Of a stretch of 64,000 nt of DNA, positions 17,716 to 27,764 are shown one piece after another. The notes beneath the pieces were generated by a model. That model had not been told where the DNA came from. It did no database searches and saw only the letters and a program-made list of their open reading frames with translations. The translations under genes and the position numbers were made by a program. Each line of letters starts with the position of its first letter. The first letter of the stretch is position 1. This DNA is from Legionella lytica (GTDB lineage: Bacteria > Pseudomonadota > Gammaproteobacteria > Legionellales > Legionellaceae): NCBI RefSeq assembly GCF_023921225.1, contig NZ_CP071527.1, positions 692,001-756,000 on the forward strand, in the 5' to 3' direction.

Positions 17716-18638
17716 AGAAATTACAATCGTTTTTTGCCTATCACGTCCAGGCAGCTACTCAAAGTTTGAATTATTTATGCAGCAAGCCGGTGGCTACTTT
17801 AATGACATCAGTGGTGATTGCAATTGCATTGGCATTGCCGGCCCTTTTTTGGGTGTGTACTGATAATGTGAATAAACTGACGGGTGATTGGAAACGTGGT
17901 GGTCCTATTTCTATTTATCTAAAACCTAATTTAACGGAAACAGAACAGCAACAACTTGTACAGAGAGTACGTGACACCGAAGGGGTTGGCCATGTTTCAT
18001 TAAAATCATCTGCAGAAGGGCTTGCAGAATTAACAAAACAAGAGGGAATGCAGGACATCATGCATTATCTTCCTGAAAATCCATTGCCTGCGGTAATAAC
18101 TGTACAGCCAGCTGTATCGGTTGATTCCCCAGTTAAATTAGACCAACTTGCCCAACAATTGCAAACCTTAGCTGGTGTTGAACAAACAAAGGTGGATATG
18201 GAGTGGATTAGCCGACTCGATGCACTGATGCGATTTGCCGCTCATTTTGCGGATGGCTTATTATTATTGCTCGCTTTAGCGGTAGTGCTTATTATTGGCA
18301 CTACATTGCGTTTAGCACTACACAGTCGCCAGGAAGAGATTCAAGTGTTAAAGTTGATTGGTGCTAAAGACCCCTTTATTCTTCGGCCTTTTCTGTACAC
18401 AGGGATTTGGTATGGGGTTATCGGGGCTGTTTTCGCTGCTTTTTTAGTTAATATTTTTATTTTGAGTTTAGCAAGGGCGGTTAATCATCTAGCATTTGTT
18501 TATCAAATGCACTATTCGGTTGATCTTCTTTCAATGCGGCAAATCTTGCTACTCATTATATTTGCTATTATACTAGGTTGGTTAGGGGCCTGTTTGTCGG
18601 TAAAACGGCAATTAGCTTCTATAGAACCTCAATTGTAG
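17709..18638 (+). CDS. ftsX: FtsX, cell-division membrane protein
   Basis: FtsX is the four-pass membrane partner of FtsE. In this 309-residue protein, membrane segments are visible near residues 33-52, 175-200, 235-260 and 275-300, with a periplasmic loop (about 55-170) between the first two. The start is GTG, overlapping the ftsE stop, and is preceded by a strong AAAGGAGG inside the end of ftsE. Confidence 0.94.
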   Translation: MLKKLQSFFAYHVQAATQSLNYLCSKPVATLMTSVVIAIALALPALFWVCTDNVNKLTGDWKRGGPISIYLKPNLTETEQQQLVQRVRDTEGVGHVSLKSSAEGLAELTKQEGMQDIMHYLPENPLPAVITVQPAVSVDSPVKLDQLAQQLQTLAGVEQTKVDMEWISRLDALMRFAAHFADGLLLLLALAVVLIIGTTLRLALHSRQEEIQVLKLIGAKDPFILRPFLYTGIWYGVIGAVFAAFLVNIFILSLARAVNHLAFVYQMHYSVDLLSMRQILLLIIFAIILGWLGACLSVKRQLASIEPQL

Positions 18639-18660
18639 TTTTATTCCAAGAGGAAAACGT

Positions 18661-19515
18661 ATGAGTCAACAATTGCAACTTGCTGCTATGAATTTACCCA
18701 TAGGCAGTCTTGATGCGTACATTCATAGAGTTAATCAAATTCCTATGTTAACTTTGGAGGAAGAGCTTGCCTATGCTGAGCGTTTTCATTCTGAAGGGGA
18801 TCTTGAAGCAGCTAGACACCTGGTTCTTGCTCATTTACGTTATGTTGTTCGAGTTGCTCGAGGTTATTTAGGTTATGGTTTGCCTTTGAATGATTTAATT
18901 CAGGAAGGCAATGTTGGGTTAATGAAAGCCGTAAAACGATTTGATCCTAAAATGGGCGTACGCTTAGTTTCTTTCGCGGTTCATTGGATTAAAGCGGAAA
19001 TTCACGAATTTGTATTACGCAATTGGCGTATTGTTAAGATTGCGACTACTAAAGCACAGCGCAAGTTATTTTTTAATCTTCGTCAGATGAAGAATCGCTT
19101 AGGCTGGTTTAGTAATGAAGAAGTTGAAGCCGTGGCAAAAGATCTGGGTGTAAGTACTAAAGATGTTTTGTTAATGGAGCAACGCTTGAATGCGATGGAT
19201 TCCCCATATGATGCCCCTGATGCGGATGATGGTGATGAGTTCCATAATGCACCAGAGCGCTATTTGTTTAATGCAGATGATGATCCTGCTTTGACATTAG
19301 AAAAAGAAGACACTGGCGATCAAGGCCGCGAGAAATTAATGTTGGCATTAGAACAGCTTGATGAACGTAGCCAAGACATTTTGCAACAACGTTGGTTAGC
19401 AGATGACAAACTGACTTTGCATGACTTAGCAGAAAAGTATGGCGTATCTGCTGAGCGTGTGCGACAGCTTGAAAAAAATGCGATGAAGAAACTGCGCCAG
19501 TATATTGAAGCTTAG
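18661..19515 (+). CDS. rpoH: RNA polymerase heat-shock sigma factor RpoH (sigma-32)
   Basis: A 284-residue sigma-70 family protein of sigma-32 size. Region 2 contains [38 protein letters not shown] and [20 protein letters not shown]; the RpoH box region holds [14 protein letters not shown]; region 4 ends with [26 protein letters not shown] precedes the ATG. It follows ftsX by 22 bases, as in E. coli. A strong terminator follows it. Confidence 0.96.
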   Translation: MSQQLQLAAMNLPIGSLDAYIHRVNQIPMLTLEEELAYAERFHSEGDLEAARHLVLAHLRYVVRVARGYLGYGLPLNDLIQEGNVGLMKAVKRFDPKMGVRLVSFAVHWIKAEIHEFVLRNWRIVKIATTKAQRKLFFNLRQMKNRLGWFSNEEVEAVAKDLGVSTKDVLLMEQRLNAMDSPYDAPDADDGDEFHNAPERYLFNADDDPALTLEKEDTGDQGREKLMLALEQLDERSQDILQQRWLADDKLTLHDLAEKYGVSAERVRQLEKNAMKKLRQYIEA

Positions 19516-19535
19516 GGAGCGTTCTTTTCTATTCG

Positions 19536-19572
19536 GTGTAGCCTGGTTGCTTGCAACCAGGCTACACTTTTT
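19536..19572 (+). terminator. Rho-independent terminator after rpoH
   Basis: A perfect 15-base inverted repeat, GTGTAGCCTGGTTGC and its complement, separated by TT and followed by a run of T. The core GTAGCCTGGTTGC recurs in other spacers (25755-25839 and near 40000), so a dispersed palindrome seems to have been recruited as terminator. Confidence 0.85.
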
Positions 19573-19597
19573 ATATTTTATTCGCGCGTCCCACTTG

Positions 19598-20461
19598 CTA
19601 TTCTAAAAAGTCCCGTACCAAGCTTTCTACTCGCTCGTCCATCAACACACTTACATGATTCGCATCAGTCAAAATTCGTAAATCAGCATTTGGGTATTGT
19701 CTGCAAAAGCGAATAGACTCTTGTGTGCTCACGGTTTGATCTAAATCACCATGAATGCATAAAAAAGGAATATTCGGTGATTGAGATATAAAATGATTAA
19801 GTTGTATTCGATTTAAGGCAATTTTTGCTTGTCCTTCCACCAGATGACGTAAATGAATGTATCCACGCCCACTAAGTTTGAATTTTTTGGCGACGTGATT
19901 TACTGGGCCACGCATGTGGGTGGGGGAGGCAATTAATATGGCACGTTCCGGTTTATGAAGTAATCGCCATTCAGGAAGTTGTCCGGATAAATTTAAAGTA
20001 TTAAGCAACATGGAGCCACCAAAAGAATGGCCAATTGCTCCATGGAAAGGACCGTACTGGTTTAAGGTTTCCTTAATTACGCTGGCCGCATCCATCCATG
20101 GTAATTGTAGCCCTTTGGCTTCCCCATGAGCGGGGAAATCAATGGCGTAGACTTCGTAGCCTTGCTGCTGCAACGTATCGATAATTCGCATCATATAAGC
20201 AGCTCGAGATATCCAGCCGTGAGTAATAAGAATTTTTTTATCTTTAGTTGTTTGGGTAGGTGTAAACCGATGTAATACGTGATGACGGGGATATTCCTTA
20301 TGAATTACTTCAGTACGCCTTTTCTCCATAATTTCACAGGCTAATTTTGCAAAACTTCGATATTCTTTTTCTAGGGGGAAATGGATGGGCGTAATAAAAA
20401 CTTGATAGCAGAATTGAGCATGTAATAAATCCCTAACGTGTGTTAATGATGTAGTTAACAT
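19598..20461 (-). CDS. Alpha/beta hydrolase
   Basis: A 287-residue serine hydrolase of the alpha/beta fold. The oxyanion-side strand is KKILITHGW, the nucleophile elbow GAIGHSFGGSML, the acid motif CIHGDLDQTVS and the histidine DANHVSVLMD. There is no signal peptide, so it should be cytoplasmic. It stands alone, convergent with rpoH, and divergent from the dienelactone hydrolase at 20667. Substrate unknown; lysophospholipase/esterase-type activity is possible. Confidence 0.8.
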   Translation of the reverse strand: MLTTSLTHVRDLLHAQFCYQVFITPIHFPLEKEYRSFAKLACEIMEKRRTEVIHKEYPRHHVLHRFTPTQTTKDKKILITHGWISRAAYMMRIIDTLQQQGYEVYAIDFPAHGEAKGLQLPWMDAASVIKETLNQYGPFHGAIGHSFGGSMLLNTLNLSGQLPEWRLLHKPERAILIASPTHMRGPVNHVAKKFKLSGRGYIHLRHLVEGQAKIALNRIQLNHFISQSPNIPFLCIHGDLDQTVSTQESIRFCRQYPNADLRILTDANHVSVLMDERVESLVRDFLE

Positions 20462-20666
20462 GATACTAATTCCTTTTTTCTTTTAGTGTAGACCAATTTT
20501 TATTAGTGGTTAATAATTCTTTTATTATCAAATAACTATATATTAAAAAACTCCTTAGCTTTACTGGCCCAAACCCCAGTATTTGTATGCACGACCCCGG
20601 TTAAATTACTGGACATTTGATTAGATTCACCTAGACTATCGTTACCGTTTATTTCAGGGATAGTGC

Positions 20667-21380
20667 ATGCATACTTCAAACTATATTTATCATCAGGATG
20701 AACTGGAACTTCATGGTTTTCTGGCTTATGACGCTTCGAAAGAAGGCACTCGGCCTGCAGTAATTGTAGCTCATGATTGGTCAGGGCGTAATGAATTTGC
20801 TTGTCAAAAAGCAACGATGCTCGCTGATATAGGCTATATTGGCTTTGCACTGGATATGTTTGGTAATGCTCAGATTGGCACAACGACTGAAGAAAAATCA
20901 GCGTTAATACAACCATTGGTTTCTAACCAGGCATTGCTTCGTCGACGTCTAGATAGTGCTTTAAATACGCTGCTCTCTATGCCTGAAGTCGATAAGGGGC
21001 GTGTTGCGATCATTGGTTTTTGCTTTGGCGGTATGTGTGCTTTAGAGTTAGCACGTTCAGGGGCTGATATCAAAGGTGCGGTTAGCTTCCATGGCTTGCT
21101 GAATAAGCCTGGAATGATGAAGTCAAATGCGATTAAAGCAAAGGTTTTAGCTTTACATGGTTATGAAGATCCTTTGGCAAATCCTGAGCAAGCGAATGCT
21201 TTTTGCCAAGAAATGACCTCAGCAAAAGTTGATTGGCAGCTGCATATGTATGGTCAGGTGCAACATGCATTCACTAATCCTAACGCTCATGATACCCAAT
21301 TGGGTTTAATGTATAACGTTGCTGCTGCGAAGCGTTCATGGCAGGCAATGACTAATTTTTTACAAGAAATTTTTATGTAA
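20667..21380 (+). CDS. Dienelactone hydrolase family protein (second copy)
   Basis: A 237-residue paralogue of the protein at 3612. It keeps the Cys-Asp-His triad: Cys119 in IIGFCFGG, the acid in HGYEDPLANP and His in GQVQHAFTNP. The paralogues share most motifs, e.g. VAHDWSGRNEFACQKA here versus VAHDWGGRGNDACNKA there. A 126-codon antisense frame covering the 5' end is a shadow. An imperfect hairpin (CGTCATC.../...AAGATGACG, 21391-21423) follows and may end transcription. Confidence 0.85.
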   Translation: MHTSNYIYHQDELELHGFLAYDASKEGTRPAVIVAHDWSGRNEFACQKATMLADIGYIGFALDMFGNAQIGTTTEEKSALIQPLVSNQALLRRRLDSALNTLLSMPEVDKGRVAIIGFCFGGMCALELARSGADIKGAVSFHGLLNKPGMMKSNAIKAKVLALHGYEDPLANPEQANAFCQEMTSAKVDWQLHMYGQVQHAFTNPNAHDTQLGLMYNVAAAKRSWQAMTNFLQEIFM

Positions 21381-21734
21381 CAGATGGTACGTCATCCTTG
21401 GTCGTAAATTCTTCAAGATGACGTGCTGCAGCGCATGACTTGGTAAAAATCAATGTGTCTATTTTGTTATCGATAAGTGGTGTGGAGGTACAGAAATTAC
21501 TGCATGGTATGCAGTCTATGATTTTTAAAAAAATTTATATCTTGGAGTGTCGCTTGTAAGATAAGAAAGAATTATAATCCTTCAAATTAAGCTCTGCTTC
21601 TGTGTTTTTTCCATAAGCCTTTTACTATTGATGCTAAATATAATATATTTAAAGTGCGGGGTTTTCTGTGCTTTTTTGTCAGCAAAAATCAATGAGTTTG
21701 TGGGGAATGATGCGTTTAGTAGGAGCAAGCCAAC
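21381..21734. other. Intergenic region before the Pls-like NRPS
   Basis: About 350 AT-rich bases. I see the hairpin after the hydrolase near its left end and AGTAGGAGC just before the next start, and no convincing gene in between. The NRPS promoter should lie here but no clear -35/-10 pair was found. Confidence 0.5.
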
Positions 21735-24700
21735 TTGAGTTTTTCATCCGGTAATAACACTATGCAGTTGCATCATTTTTTTGAGCGATCAGTCGATAGC
21801 TTTTCGAGCAATATTGCCTTAATTTGCGATAATGCCTTTATTTCATACCAAGAATTAGAATGTCGTGCGAACCAGTTAGCTCATTATCTTGTGGAGAACA
21901 ATGTATCAAAAGGCAGTGTAGTCGGTATTCTTTTAGAACGTTCAGTTGAATGTTATATTGCTATCCTCGCTACATTAAAAGCAGGTGCTGCTTATGTTCC
22001 CATCGAAGTGGATTATCCTGAAGAGCGAATTAATTATATTTTTTCTGATCTGCCGTTTACTGCAGTATTGACCTCCTCCCTTCAGTTAGAGCAAAAAAAA
22101 CTAGCATGGCCAAAGGTTTTTGCTCTTGATGAGCTTAGTGAAGAGCTTTCACAACAGCCCACTAAAAGATTGATTTCCGCTCTAAATGAACAGAATGCAG
22201 ATGATTTATGTTATGTTATTTACACTTCGGGTTCCACTGGTAAGCCCAAAGGTGTAGAAATCCCGCAAAGCAGTATTTGTCACTACGTAAGAGAAGCAAG
22301 TACCCTTTATGCGATAACCAGCAATGACCGTGTTTATCAAGGTTTTTCTTTAGCTTTTGATGCTTCGTTGGAAGAGCTGTGGATGGCTTTTGCCAATGGT
22401 GCGGCTTTAGTTGCCTGTACTGCAAAAGAAGTTCGCTCAGGACTTGGTTTAATTTCTTTCTTACACCAACATCAAGTCACTGTACTGTCTACCGTTCCGA
22501 CTTTGTTATCTACTCTAGAAGGGGAGTTACCTGATTTACGTTTATTAATTTTAGGCGGTGAAACCTGTCCTGCCAGTTTGGTTAAAAGCTGGAGTCGTAA
22601 AGGACTTAGAATTATTAATACTTACGGTCCAACAGAAGCGACCGTTATTGCAACTTATGCCGAATGTCATCCAGAAAAAGAAATTACCATAGGCAAGCCA
22701 CTTAATGGTTATGGTGTTTTGATTGTTGATGAACATTTAAACGAAGTAAATGATGGGGAAGAGGGCGAATTATGCATTAGTGGCTTGGCTCTGGCTCGTG
22801 GCTATGTGAATCGTCCAGAAAGTACTGCGGAAAAATTTGTAATTAACCCGGCAAATCAGCAGCGTCTGTATCGTACGGGGGATTTGGCGTCTAAAACGGA
22901 ACATGGCGAGATACGCTTTGCCGGGAGGATTGACGACCAGGTGAAGTTACGTGGTTTTCGTATTGAGCTCAATGAAATTGAAGCGGTAATGATGCAGTAT
23001 TCAGGGATTAAGCAGGCGGTAGTTTCTTTGCAAACGCTGGATCAACCAACCTTAGTTGCGTATGTTTTACTTGAGAAAAATGCAAAATTTAATGCCAGCG
23101 AACTCAAGTCCTTTTTAAAGACTAATTTACCAGATTATATGATTCCCGCGATTACCGAAGTTCTGGAATCTTTTCCTGTCTTATCAAGCGGCAAAGTAAA
23201 TCGTAAGGCCTTACCTAAACCAACTCAAACCAGGCCTGAGATTGTATATATTGCACCCAAATCAGAGTTAGCAAAAGAAATTGCTCATGTCTGGGAGAAG
23301 GTGCTGGATTATCCTAAAATTTCAGTGGATGCCGACTTTTTTTATGATTTAGGAGGACATTCTTTACTGGCTGCAAAAGCGATATCTAGCTTACGTAGGA
23401 TTCCTGCATTACGAAATATATCCATTTTGGATTTATATAAAAATCCAACAATTAGCCAGCTGGAGCAAAAATTCAATAATGCGAATACAATCCAGCAAGA
23501 GGAAGTTCAGCGCAAGCCTAAATACCGTGCTCCGCAATGGAACTATTATCTATGTGGAGTAGGGCAGTTTTTCGGTTGTTTATTGCAATATGCGGTTGGC
23601 ACCTTTCAATTGTTGGCGGTGGTTTTATGCTACAGTTGGGTGACTGCAGAATATTCAATTATTTCTCGTGAATCACAATTAGCCTTTTTAGCTTTATTTT
23701 TATCCTTGCCGATTATCTCGTTACTGATTACGGTCGCGATGAAGTGGATTTTATTAGGGCGAGTGAAGCCGGGAGAATATCCGCTTTGGGGTTGGTTTTA
23801 TTATCGTTGGTGGTTAGTACAGAAACTACAAAAGAACTTATTTTTGGCTAAGTACTTAGTAGGTTCACCCTTAGCTAGAATTTATTACTGCCTGTTAGGG
23901 GCAAAAATAGGTAAAAACTGTCATATCGGCTCTATGCAGATTGCAGCTCACGACCTGTTAATTATTGGTGATAATACATCCATTAATACGGATAGCCGAC
24001 TTTATGGATATATTGTTGAAGATGGTTGGCTGAAAATAGGGACCATTACTATTGGCAATAATTGCTACATTGGTGCACGGTCTGTAATTGGTTTAAATAG
24101 TGTTGTTGAAGATAATTCGGTCTTGGATGATATGTCCATGCTGCCTGAGCAAAGTTATGTAGCTCAGGGCGCTTATTTTTCAGGCTCTCCAGCAGTTCCT
24201 GGAATAGTTCCAGCCGATCACATCACCAGGAAAAAGGTAGCAGCTGAAGAGTCAACAATGCTGGAAAATACAATGTTTGGTATTTTGCACTATTTAGGCA
24301 TTGTCTTTGTTATGGTCATGTTCTATTTATGCTTGGTTCCTGCACTTTCTTTTATCAGTTATTATTATGATGAGGGCAGCTATTTTACAACGATTTTCTT
24401 TGCGGTTCCTTTGGGTTCTGTGGTTTTCTTAAGTTTGTATTATCTTTGTGTCATTGTCTGTAAAAAAATTATTATGGACAAGGTAAAACCTGGCCAATAT
24501 TCATTGAAGAGCTTTTATTATCTTCGCCATTGGATCATCGTAAAAATGCTCGATGGCGATGAAATATCCGTAATGGCCGATACTCTTTATTTGCCGGCTT
24601 TTTTGCGACTGCTGGGTGCTAAACTTGGAAAAAGCGTGGAGATGGGAGAAACTCCCCACATCATTCCTGATCTAGTAACGATCGAAGAGGGTGGTTTTAC

Positions 24701-25736
24701 GGCAAGTTCCGTTGCTTTAGCTTGGCCCCATGTTTATCAGGGCGCAATTAACTTTGCTCCAGTATCTGTCGGGCGTCGTGGGTTTGTAGGTAATGTGAGT
24801 TTACTGTCCGCGGGTAAAGAACTGGGAGAGCGCGCCTTACTTGGATGTTTGTCAATAACCCCTCCAGGAGATAAGGCGACCGAGGTCAATTCTGCTTGGT
24901 TAGGTTCTCCAGCCGTGTATCTGCCAAAACGCGAAGTATTTGTTGGGTTTTCTGATAAAGAAACCTTTTATCCATCGAAAAAACTATATTGCACACGTTT
25001 GCTAATCGAGTTTTTACGGATTATTTTACCTACCTCGTTTTCTTTAATTGTTTTGTTTAATTTGCTTTATATTCTGGACTACATGTTAGCAACCTATTCT
25101 TGGGGCCTGACAGCGCTTGTATTACCTATTTCTGAGCTATTCCTGACTGTATGTATGGTTGGTGTTTTAGTCGGCCTAAAATGGATGCTTTTGGGTAAAT
25201 TAAAGCCCTTAACCAAACCTATTTGGGATCCTTTCATTTGGAAAAATGATGTAATTGAATATTCCTATAATTATTACACCAATCCTCATTTAACAAATAA
25301 ATTGTTAGGTACTCCATTTGCACTGTGGATTCATCGTTGTTTAGGTACTAAGGCTGGAAAACGTGTATTTACTGATAGCGCCGAGTTTTCTGAGTTTGAT
25401 TTAATCACTATTGGTGATGATGTGTGTATTAATGCAGAAACCATAATTCAAACTCATCTTTATGAGGATCGTATATTTAAGGTTTCTAACGTGACGATTA
25501 ACTCAGGTTGCAATGTTGGTACCGGATCAATCGTACTTTACAACACGGTAATGGAAGATAATTCTACTTTGGGAAGCCTCTCTTTATTAATGAAAGGTGA
25601 GTGTTTGCCTGAAAATACTCAATGGGCCGGTATCCCTGCTCAATCAACCTTAGTTGGGGGCGGATATCAACAAGCACCTCAAGTTGCGACGGTTGGAGAT
25701 GCGGTTCAACCGGGAGCAATACCAGAGTTATTGTAG
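21735..25736 (+). CDS. Pls/PosA-type membrane NRPS (A-T-terminal domain)
   Basis: A 1333-residue single-module synthetase. The adenylation domain (1-500) has YVIYTSGSTGKPKGVEI, FSLAFDASLEELW, NTYGPTEATV and YRTGDLA; the carrier domain has LGGHSLLAAKA with phosphopantetheine Ser543. No condensation or thioesterase domain follows. Instead residues about 610-1333 alternate paired membrane segments with three soluble hexapeptide (left-handed beta-helix) domains, e.g. IGKNCHIGSMQIAAHDLLII, NNCYIGARSVIGL and NSGCNVGTGSIVLYN. This plan and length match epsilon-poly-lysine synthetase (about 1319 residues), so an isopeptide-linked amino-acid homopolymer or amide is a fair hypothesis. The TTG start has AGGAG 9 bases upstream; ATG 21762 is an alternative. 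Confidence 0.85.
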   Translation: MSFSSGNNTMQLHHFFERSVDSFSSNIALICDNAFISYQELECRANQLAHYLVENNVSKGSVVGILLERSVECYIAILATLKAGAAYVPIEVDYPEERINYIFSDLPFTAVLTSSLQLEQKKLAWPKVFALDELSEELSQQPTKRLISALNEQNADDLCYVIYTSGSTGKPKGVEIPQSSICHYVREASTLYAITSNDRVYQGFSLAFDASLEELWMAFANGAALVACTAKEVRSGLGLISFLHQHQVTVLSTVPTLLSTLEGELPDLRLLILGGETCPASLVKSWSRKGLRIINTYGPTEATVIATYAECHPEKEITIGKPLNGYGVLIVDEHLNEVNDGEEGELCISGLALARGYVNRPESTAEKFVINPANQQRLYRTGDLASKTEHGEIRFAGRIDDQVKLRGFRIELNEIEAVMMQYSGIKQAVVSLQTLDQPTLVAYVLLEKNAKFNASELKSFLKTNLPDYMIPAITEVLESFPVLSSGKVNRKALPKPTQTRPEIVYIAPKSELAKEIAHVWEKVLDYPKISVDADFFYDLGGHSLLAAKAISSLRRIPALRNISILDLYKNPTISQLEQKFNNANTIQQEEVQRKPKYRAPQWNYYLCGVGQFFGCLLQYAVGTFQLLAVVLCYSWVTAEYSIISRESQLAFLALFLSLPIISLLITVAMKWILLGRVKPGEYPLWGWFYYRWWLVQKLQKNLFLAKYLVGSPLARIYYCLLGAKIGKNCHIGSMQIAAHDLLIIGDNTSINTDSRLYGYIVEDGWLKIGTITIGNNCYIGARSVIGLNSVVEDNSVLDDMSMLPEQSYVAQGAYFSGSPAVPGIVPADHITRKKVAAEESTMLENTMFGILHYLGIVFVMVMFYLCLVPALSFISYYYDEGSYFTTIFFAVPLGSVVFLSLYYLCVIVCKKIIMDKVKPGQYSLKSFYYLRHWIIVKMLDGDEISVMADTLYLPAFLRLLGAKLGKSVEMGETPHIIPDLVTIEEGGFTASSVALAWPHVYQGAINFAPVSVGRRGFVGNVSLLSAGKELGERALLGCLSITPPGDKATEVNSAWLGSPAVYLPKREVFVGFSDKETFYPSKKLYCTRLLIEFLRIILPTSFSLIVLFNLLYILDYMLATYSWGLTALVLPISELFLTVCMVGVLVGLKWMLLGKLKPLTKPIWDPFIWKNDVIEYSYNYYTNPHLTNKLLGTPFALWIHRCLGTKAGKRVFTDSAEFSEFDLITIGDDVCINAETIIQTHLYEDRIFKVSNVTINSGCNVGTGSIVLYNTVMEDNSTLGSLSLLMKGECLPENTQWAGIPAQSTLVGGGYQQAPQVATVGDAVQPGAIPELL

Positions 25737-25754
25737 GTAGGGAGTTAACCCTAA

Positions 25755-25839
25755 TGTAGCCTGGATGCAATGTAGTGTAATCCAGGTGTTATGAGCGTAG
25801 CGAACTCATTAAAGCAAGTCCTGGTTGCAAGCAACCAGG
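25755..25839. repeat. Two palindromes of the GTAGCCTGG family
   Basis: GTAGCCTGGATGCA...TGTAATCCAGG and, 30 bases later, TCCTGGTTGCAAGCAACCAGG lie between convergent genes. Their core matches the rpoH terminator stem at 19536. They may serve as a bidirectional terminator here. Confidence 0.6.
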
Positions 25840-25854
25840 TAGCTGACTTAAAAA

Positions 25855-26616
25855 TTACAAACGATAATTATCAATTAAACGAATATCGCCAATGCGTACC
25901 GCTGCAAAACGGCGGTTTTCGTATTCTTCAATGTATTCAACAGCTATATTTTTCGCGGTTATCTCTGTTTGAATTTGTTCGCAAGTCTTCTCTTTTTGCT
26001 GGAATAGCTGAGCAAAAATCTCGGCTAAAGCTTTTTCTTCTTTGTTTAACCGGTTATTGCGTGAGCTATAAGCTAAACCACTGGATTCACGAATAATAGG
26101 GCAGGGTATAATATCTACGTCTATAAAAAAGGCTTTAACCATTTCACGGATTAATAAATACTGTTGATAGTCTTTTTCGCCAAAATAGGCTTTATGAGGC
26201 TTAACCAGATTCAGTAATTTCATAACAACGGTTAACACGCCATTAAAATGGCCAGGGCGGTGAGCTCCTTCCATGAGTTGGCAAAGCTGCTGTTCATGAA
26301 CTTGATAATTATATTGGTCAGGATACATTGCCTTTTCTGTAGGCAAAATACAAAAATCTACCCCTGATTCTTTCATAATAAGAATATCGGCCTCTAATGT
26401 TCGAGGGTAATGTTTGTAATCATCTGCTTGATTAAATTGGGTAGGGTTAACAAATAGAGTGGTGGCCGTATAATGATTTTCTCTTTGGCTGGCTAAAAAT
26501 AAAGAGGCGTGGCCTGCATGTAAATTACCCATCGTTGGCGCAAAACCAATAGTCTGCTCGGTTGGCAGCTGTTTTCTAAAGTTTATCCACTCGTGAAGAT
26601 CATGAAAAATTTGCAT
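25855..26616 (-). CDS. panC: Pantoate-beta-alanine ligase PanC
   Basis: PanC makes pantothenate from pantoate, beta-alanine and ATP. The 253-residue product has [17 protein letters not shown] with the HxGH ATP motif, [15 protein letters not shown], the segment [19 protein letters not shown] and SSRNNRLN. It is slightly shorter than the typical ~280 residues, with a short C-terminal domain. It lies downstream of panB on the minus strand, separated by a 190-base spacer with a palindrome. This is the last pantothenate step; panD and panE are not in the window. Confidence 0.95.
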   Translation of the reverse strand: MQIFHDLHEWINFRKQLPTEQTIGFAPTMGNLHAGHASLFLASQRENHYTATTLFVNPTQFNQADDYKHYPRTLEADILIMKESGVDFCILPTEKAMYPDQYNYQVHEQQLCQLMEGAHRPGHFNGVLTVVMKLLNLVKPHKAYFGEKDYQQYLLIREMVKAFFIDVDIIPCPIIRESSGLAYSSRNNRLNKEEKALAEIFAQLFQQKEKTCEQIQTEITAKNIAVEYIEEYENRRFAAVRIGDIRLIDNYRL

Positions 26617-26687
26617 GAATTACTCCTGCATGTTGCTCGTAAGTGTTTTAGATAGTGCCAAGTATTGTTTCTACAGCGATTTTTCTT

Positions 26688-26754
26688 GTAGGCTAGGTTA
26701 AGCCCAGCATTTATAGCATGTATTGTATTTGCTGGGCTTAACAGCCCAGCCTAC
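26688..26754. repeat. Inverted repeat between panB and panC
   Basis: GTAGGCTAGGTTAAGCCCAGCA and the near-complement TGCTGGGCTTAACAGCCCAGCCTAC flank an 18-20 base loop. It resembles the other GTAGG-ended palindromes of the window in size and spacer location. Whether it attenuates panC transcription is unknown. Confidence 0.7.
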
Positions 26755-26805
26755 GTGTATCTTTGGCACATATAAAATGTGTTCAGGCTCTGTAAATTCT
26801 GCCAC

Positions 26806-27594
26806 CTAAAATGAATGCTCAGGTGTTGGGAAATTCACTTGATGTACCTGCCGTGCGTAAGCATTAATTGCTTCAAGCAGTACTTCCTTGCCTTGAGCAT
26901 AACGTTTAACAAATTTAAGATTAAGGCTAGTTTGCAGGCCTAACATATCATGCCAAACCAGGACTTGTCCGTCGGTATCTGCACCGGCTCCAATCCCAAT
27001 CGTGGGAATGCTCAATGCATCAGTAACGCGCTTGGCAACCTGTTGTGGCACACATTCAATGACGAGAGCAAAGCAACCTGCTTGTTCTAATTCAAGTGCT
27101 TGTTGCAGCAGAATGTCTGCTTGCTCCTGGCTTTTTCCTTGAACCTTAAAGCCACCTAATTGGTGAATCGATTGAGGTGTTAGACCGATATGACCAATTA
27201 TCGGAACGCCAGCAGTCACAAGATGGTTAATGGTTTTACAGGTATCTGCATCACCACCTTCAATTTTTACCGCATGGGCTCCTGCACGTAAAAGGCGAGT
27301 TACGTTTTCAACCGTTTGCGCCAGAGAAATTTTATGGCTTAAGAAGGGAAGGTCGGTAATTAAAAATTGTTGCTTTAGACCACGAGCTACTGCTTCAGTA
27401 TGCAGAGCCATCATGTCCATGGTTGCCGTAATAGTCGTATCATGTCCGTGTACTGCCATTGCAACTGAATCACCAACAAGAACACAGTCAATCTCAGATT
27501 CAGCAATAGTGCAGGCGGAGGGATAATCATAACAAGTAAGCATGGCAATTTTTTGCTGCTCTTGTTTTTTACGTTTAAAATCATGAATTTTCAT
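26806..27594 (-). CDS. panB: 3-methyl-2-oxobutanoate hydroxymethyltransferase PanB
   Basis: PanB transfers a hydroxymethyl group from methylene-tetrahydrofolate to 2-oxoisovalerate, giving ketopantoate. The 262-residue product shows MLTCYDYPSACTIAES, the metal-binding VGDSVAMAVHGHDTT, HAVKIEGGD, PIIGHIGLTPQSIHQLGG, ALVIECVPQQ and IGIGAGADTDGQVLVWHDML. Length and motifs are those of the family. It is the first gene of the panB-panC pair. Confidence 0.96.
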   Translation of the reverse strand: MKIHDFKRKKQEQQKIAMLTCYDYPSACTIAESEIDCVLVGDSVAMAVHGHDTTITATMDMMALHTEAVARGLKQQFLITDLPFLSHKISLAQTVENVTRLLRAGAHAVKIEGGDADTCKTINHLVTAGVPIIGHIGLTPQSIHQLGGFKVQGKSQEQADILLQQALELEQAGCFALVIECVPQQVAKRVTDALSIPTIGIGAGADTDGQVLVWHDMLGLQTSLNLKFVKRYAQGKEVLLEAINAYARQVHQVNFPTPEHSF

Positions 27595-27764
27595 GCGGCA
27601 CTCCTTCGCAGGCTAAGTTGCGCATGACTAATGAAATATATTTCAGGTACCTGTCGCATGGATCAAGTCCTCCATAAATTGAAATGATAAGGGGTCGCTG
27701 CCGAAGGTCAACGCGCCATGAGGCTGATAATTCTATTATTTCAAGCAATTAACAGCCTTAGGTA

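Noticed and set aside
20536..20916. 126-codon minus-strand frame
   Set aside because: Antisense to the start of the dienelactone hydrolase gene, no family resemblance.
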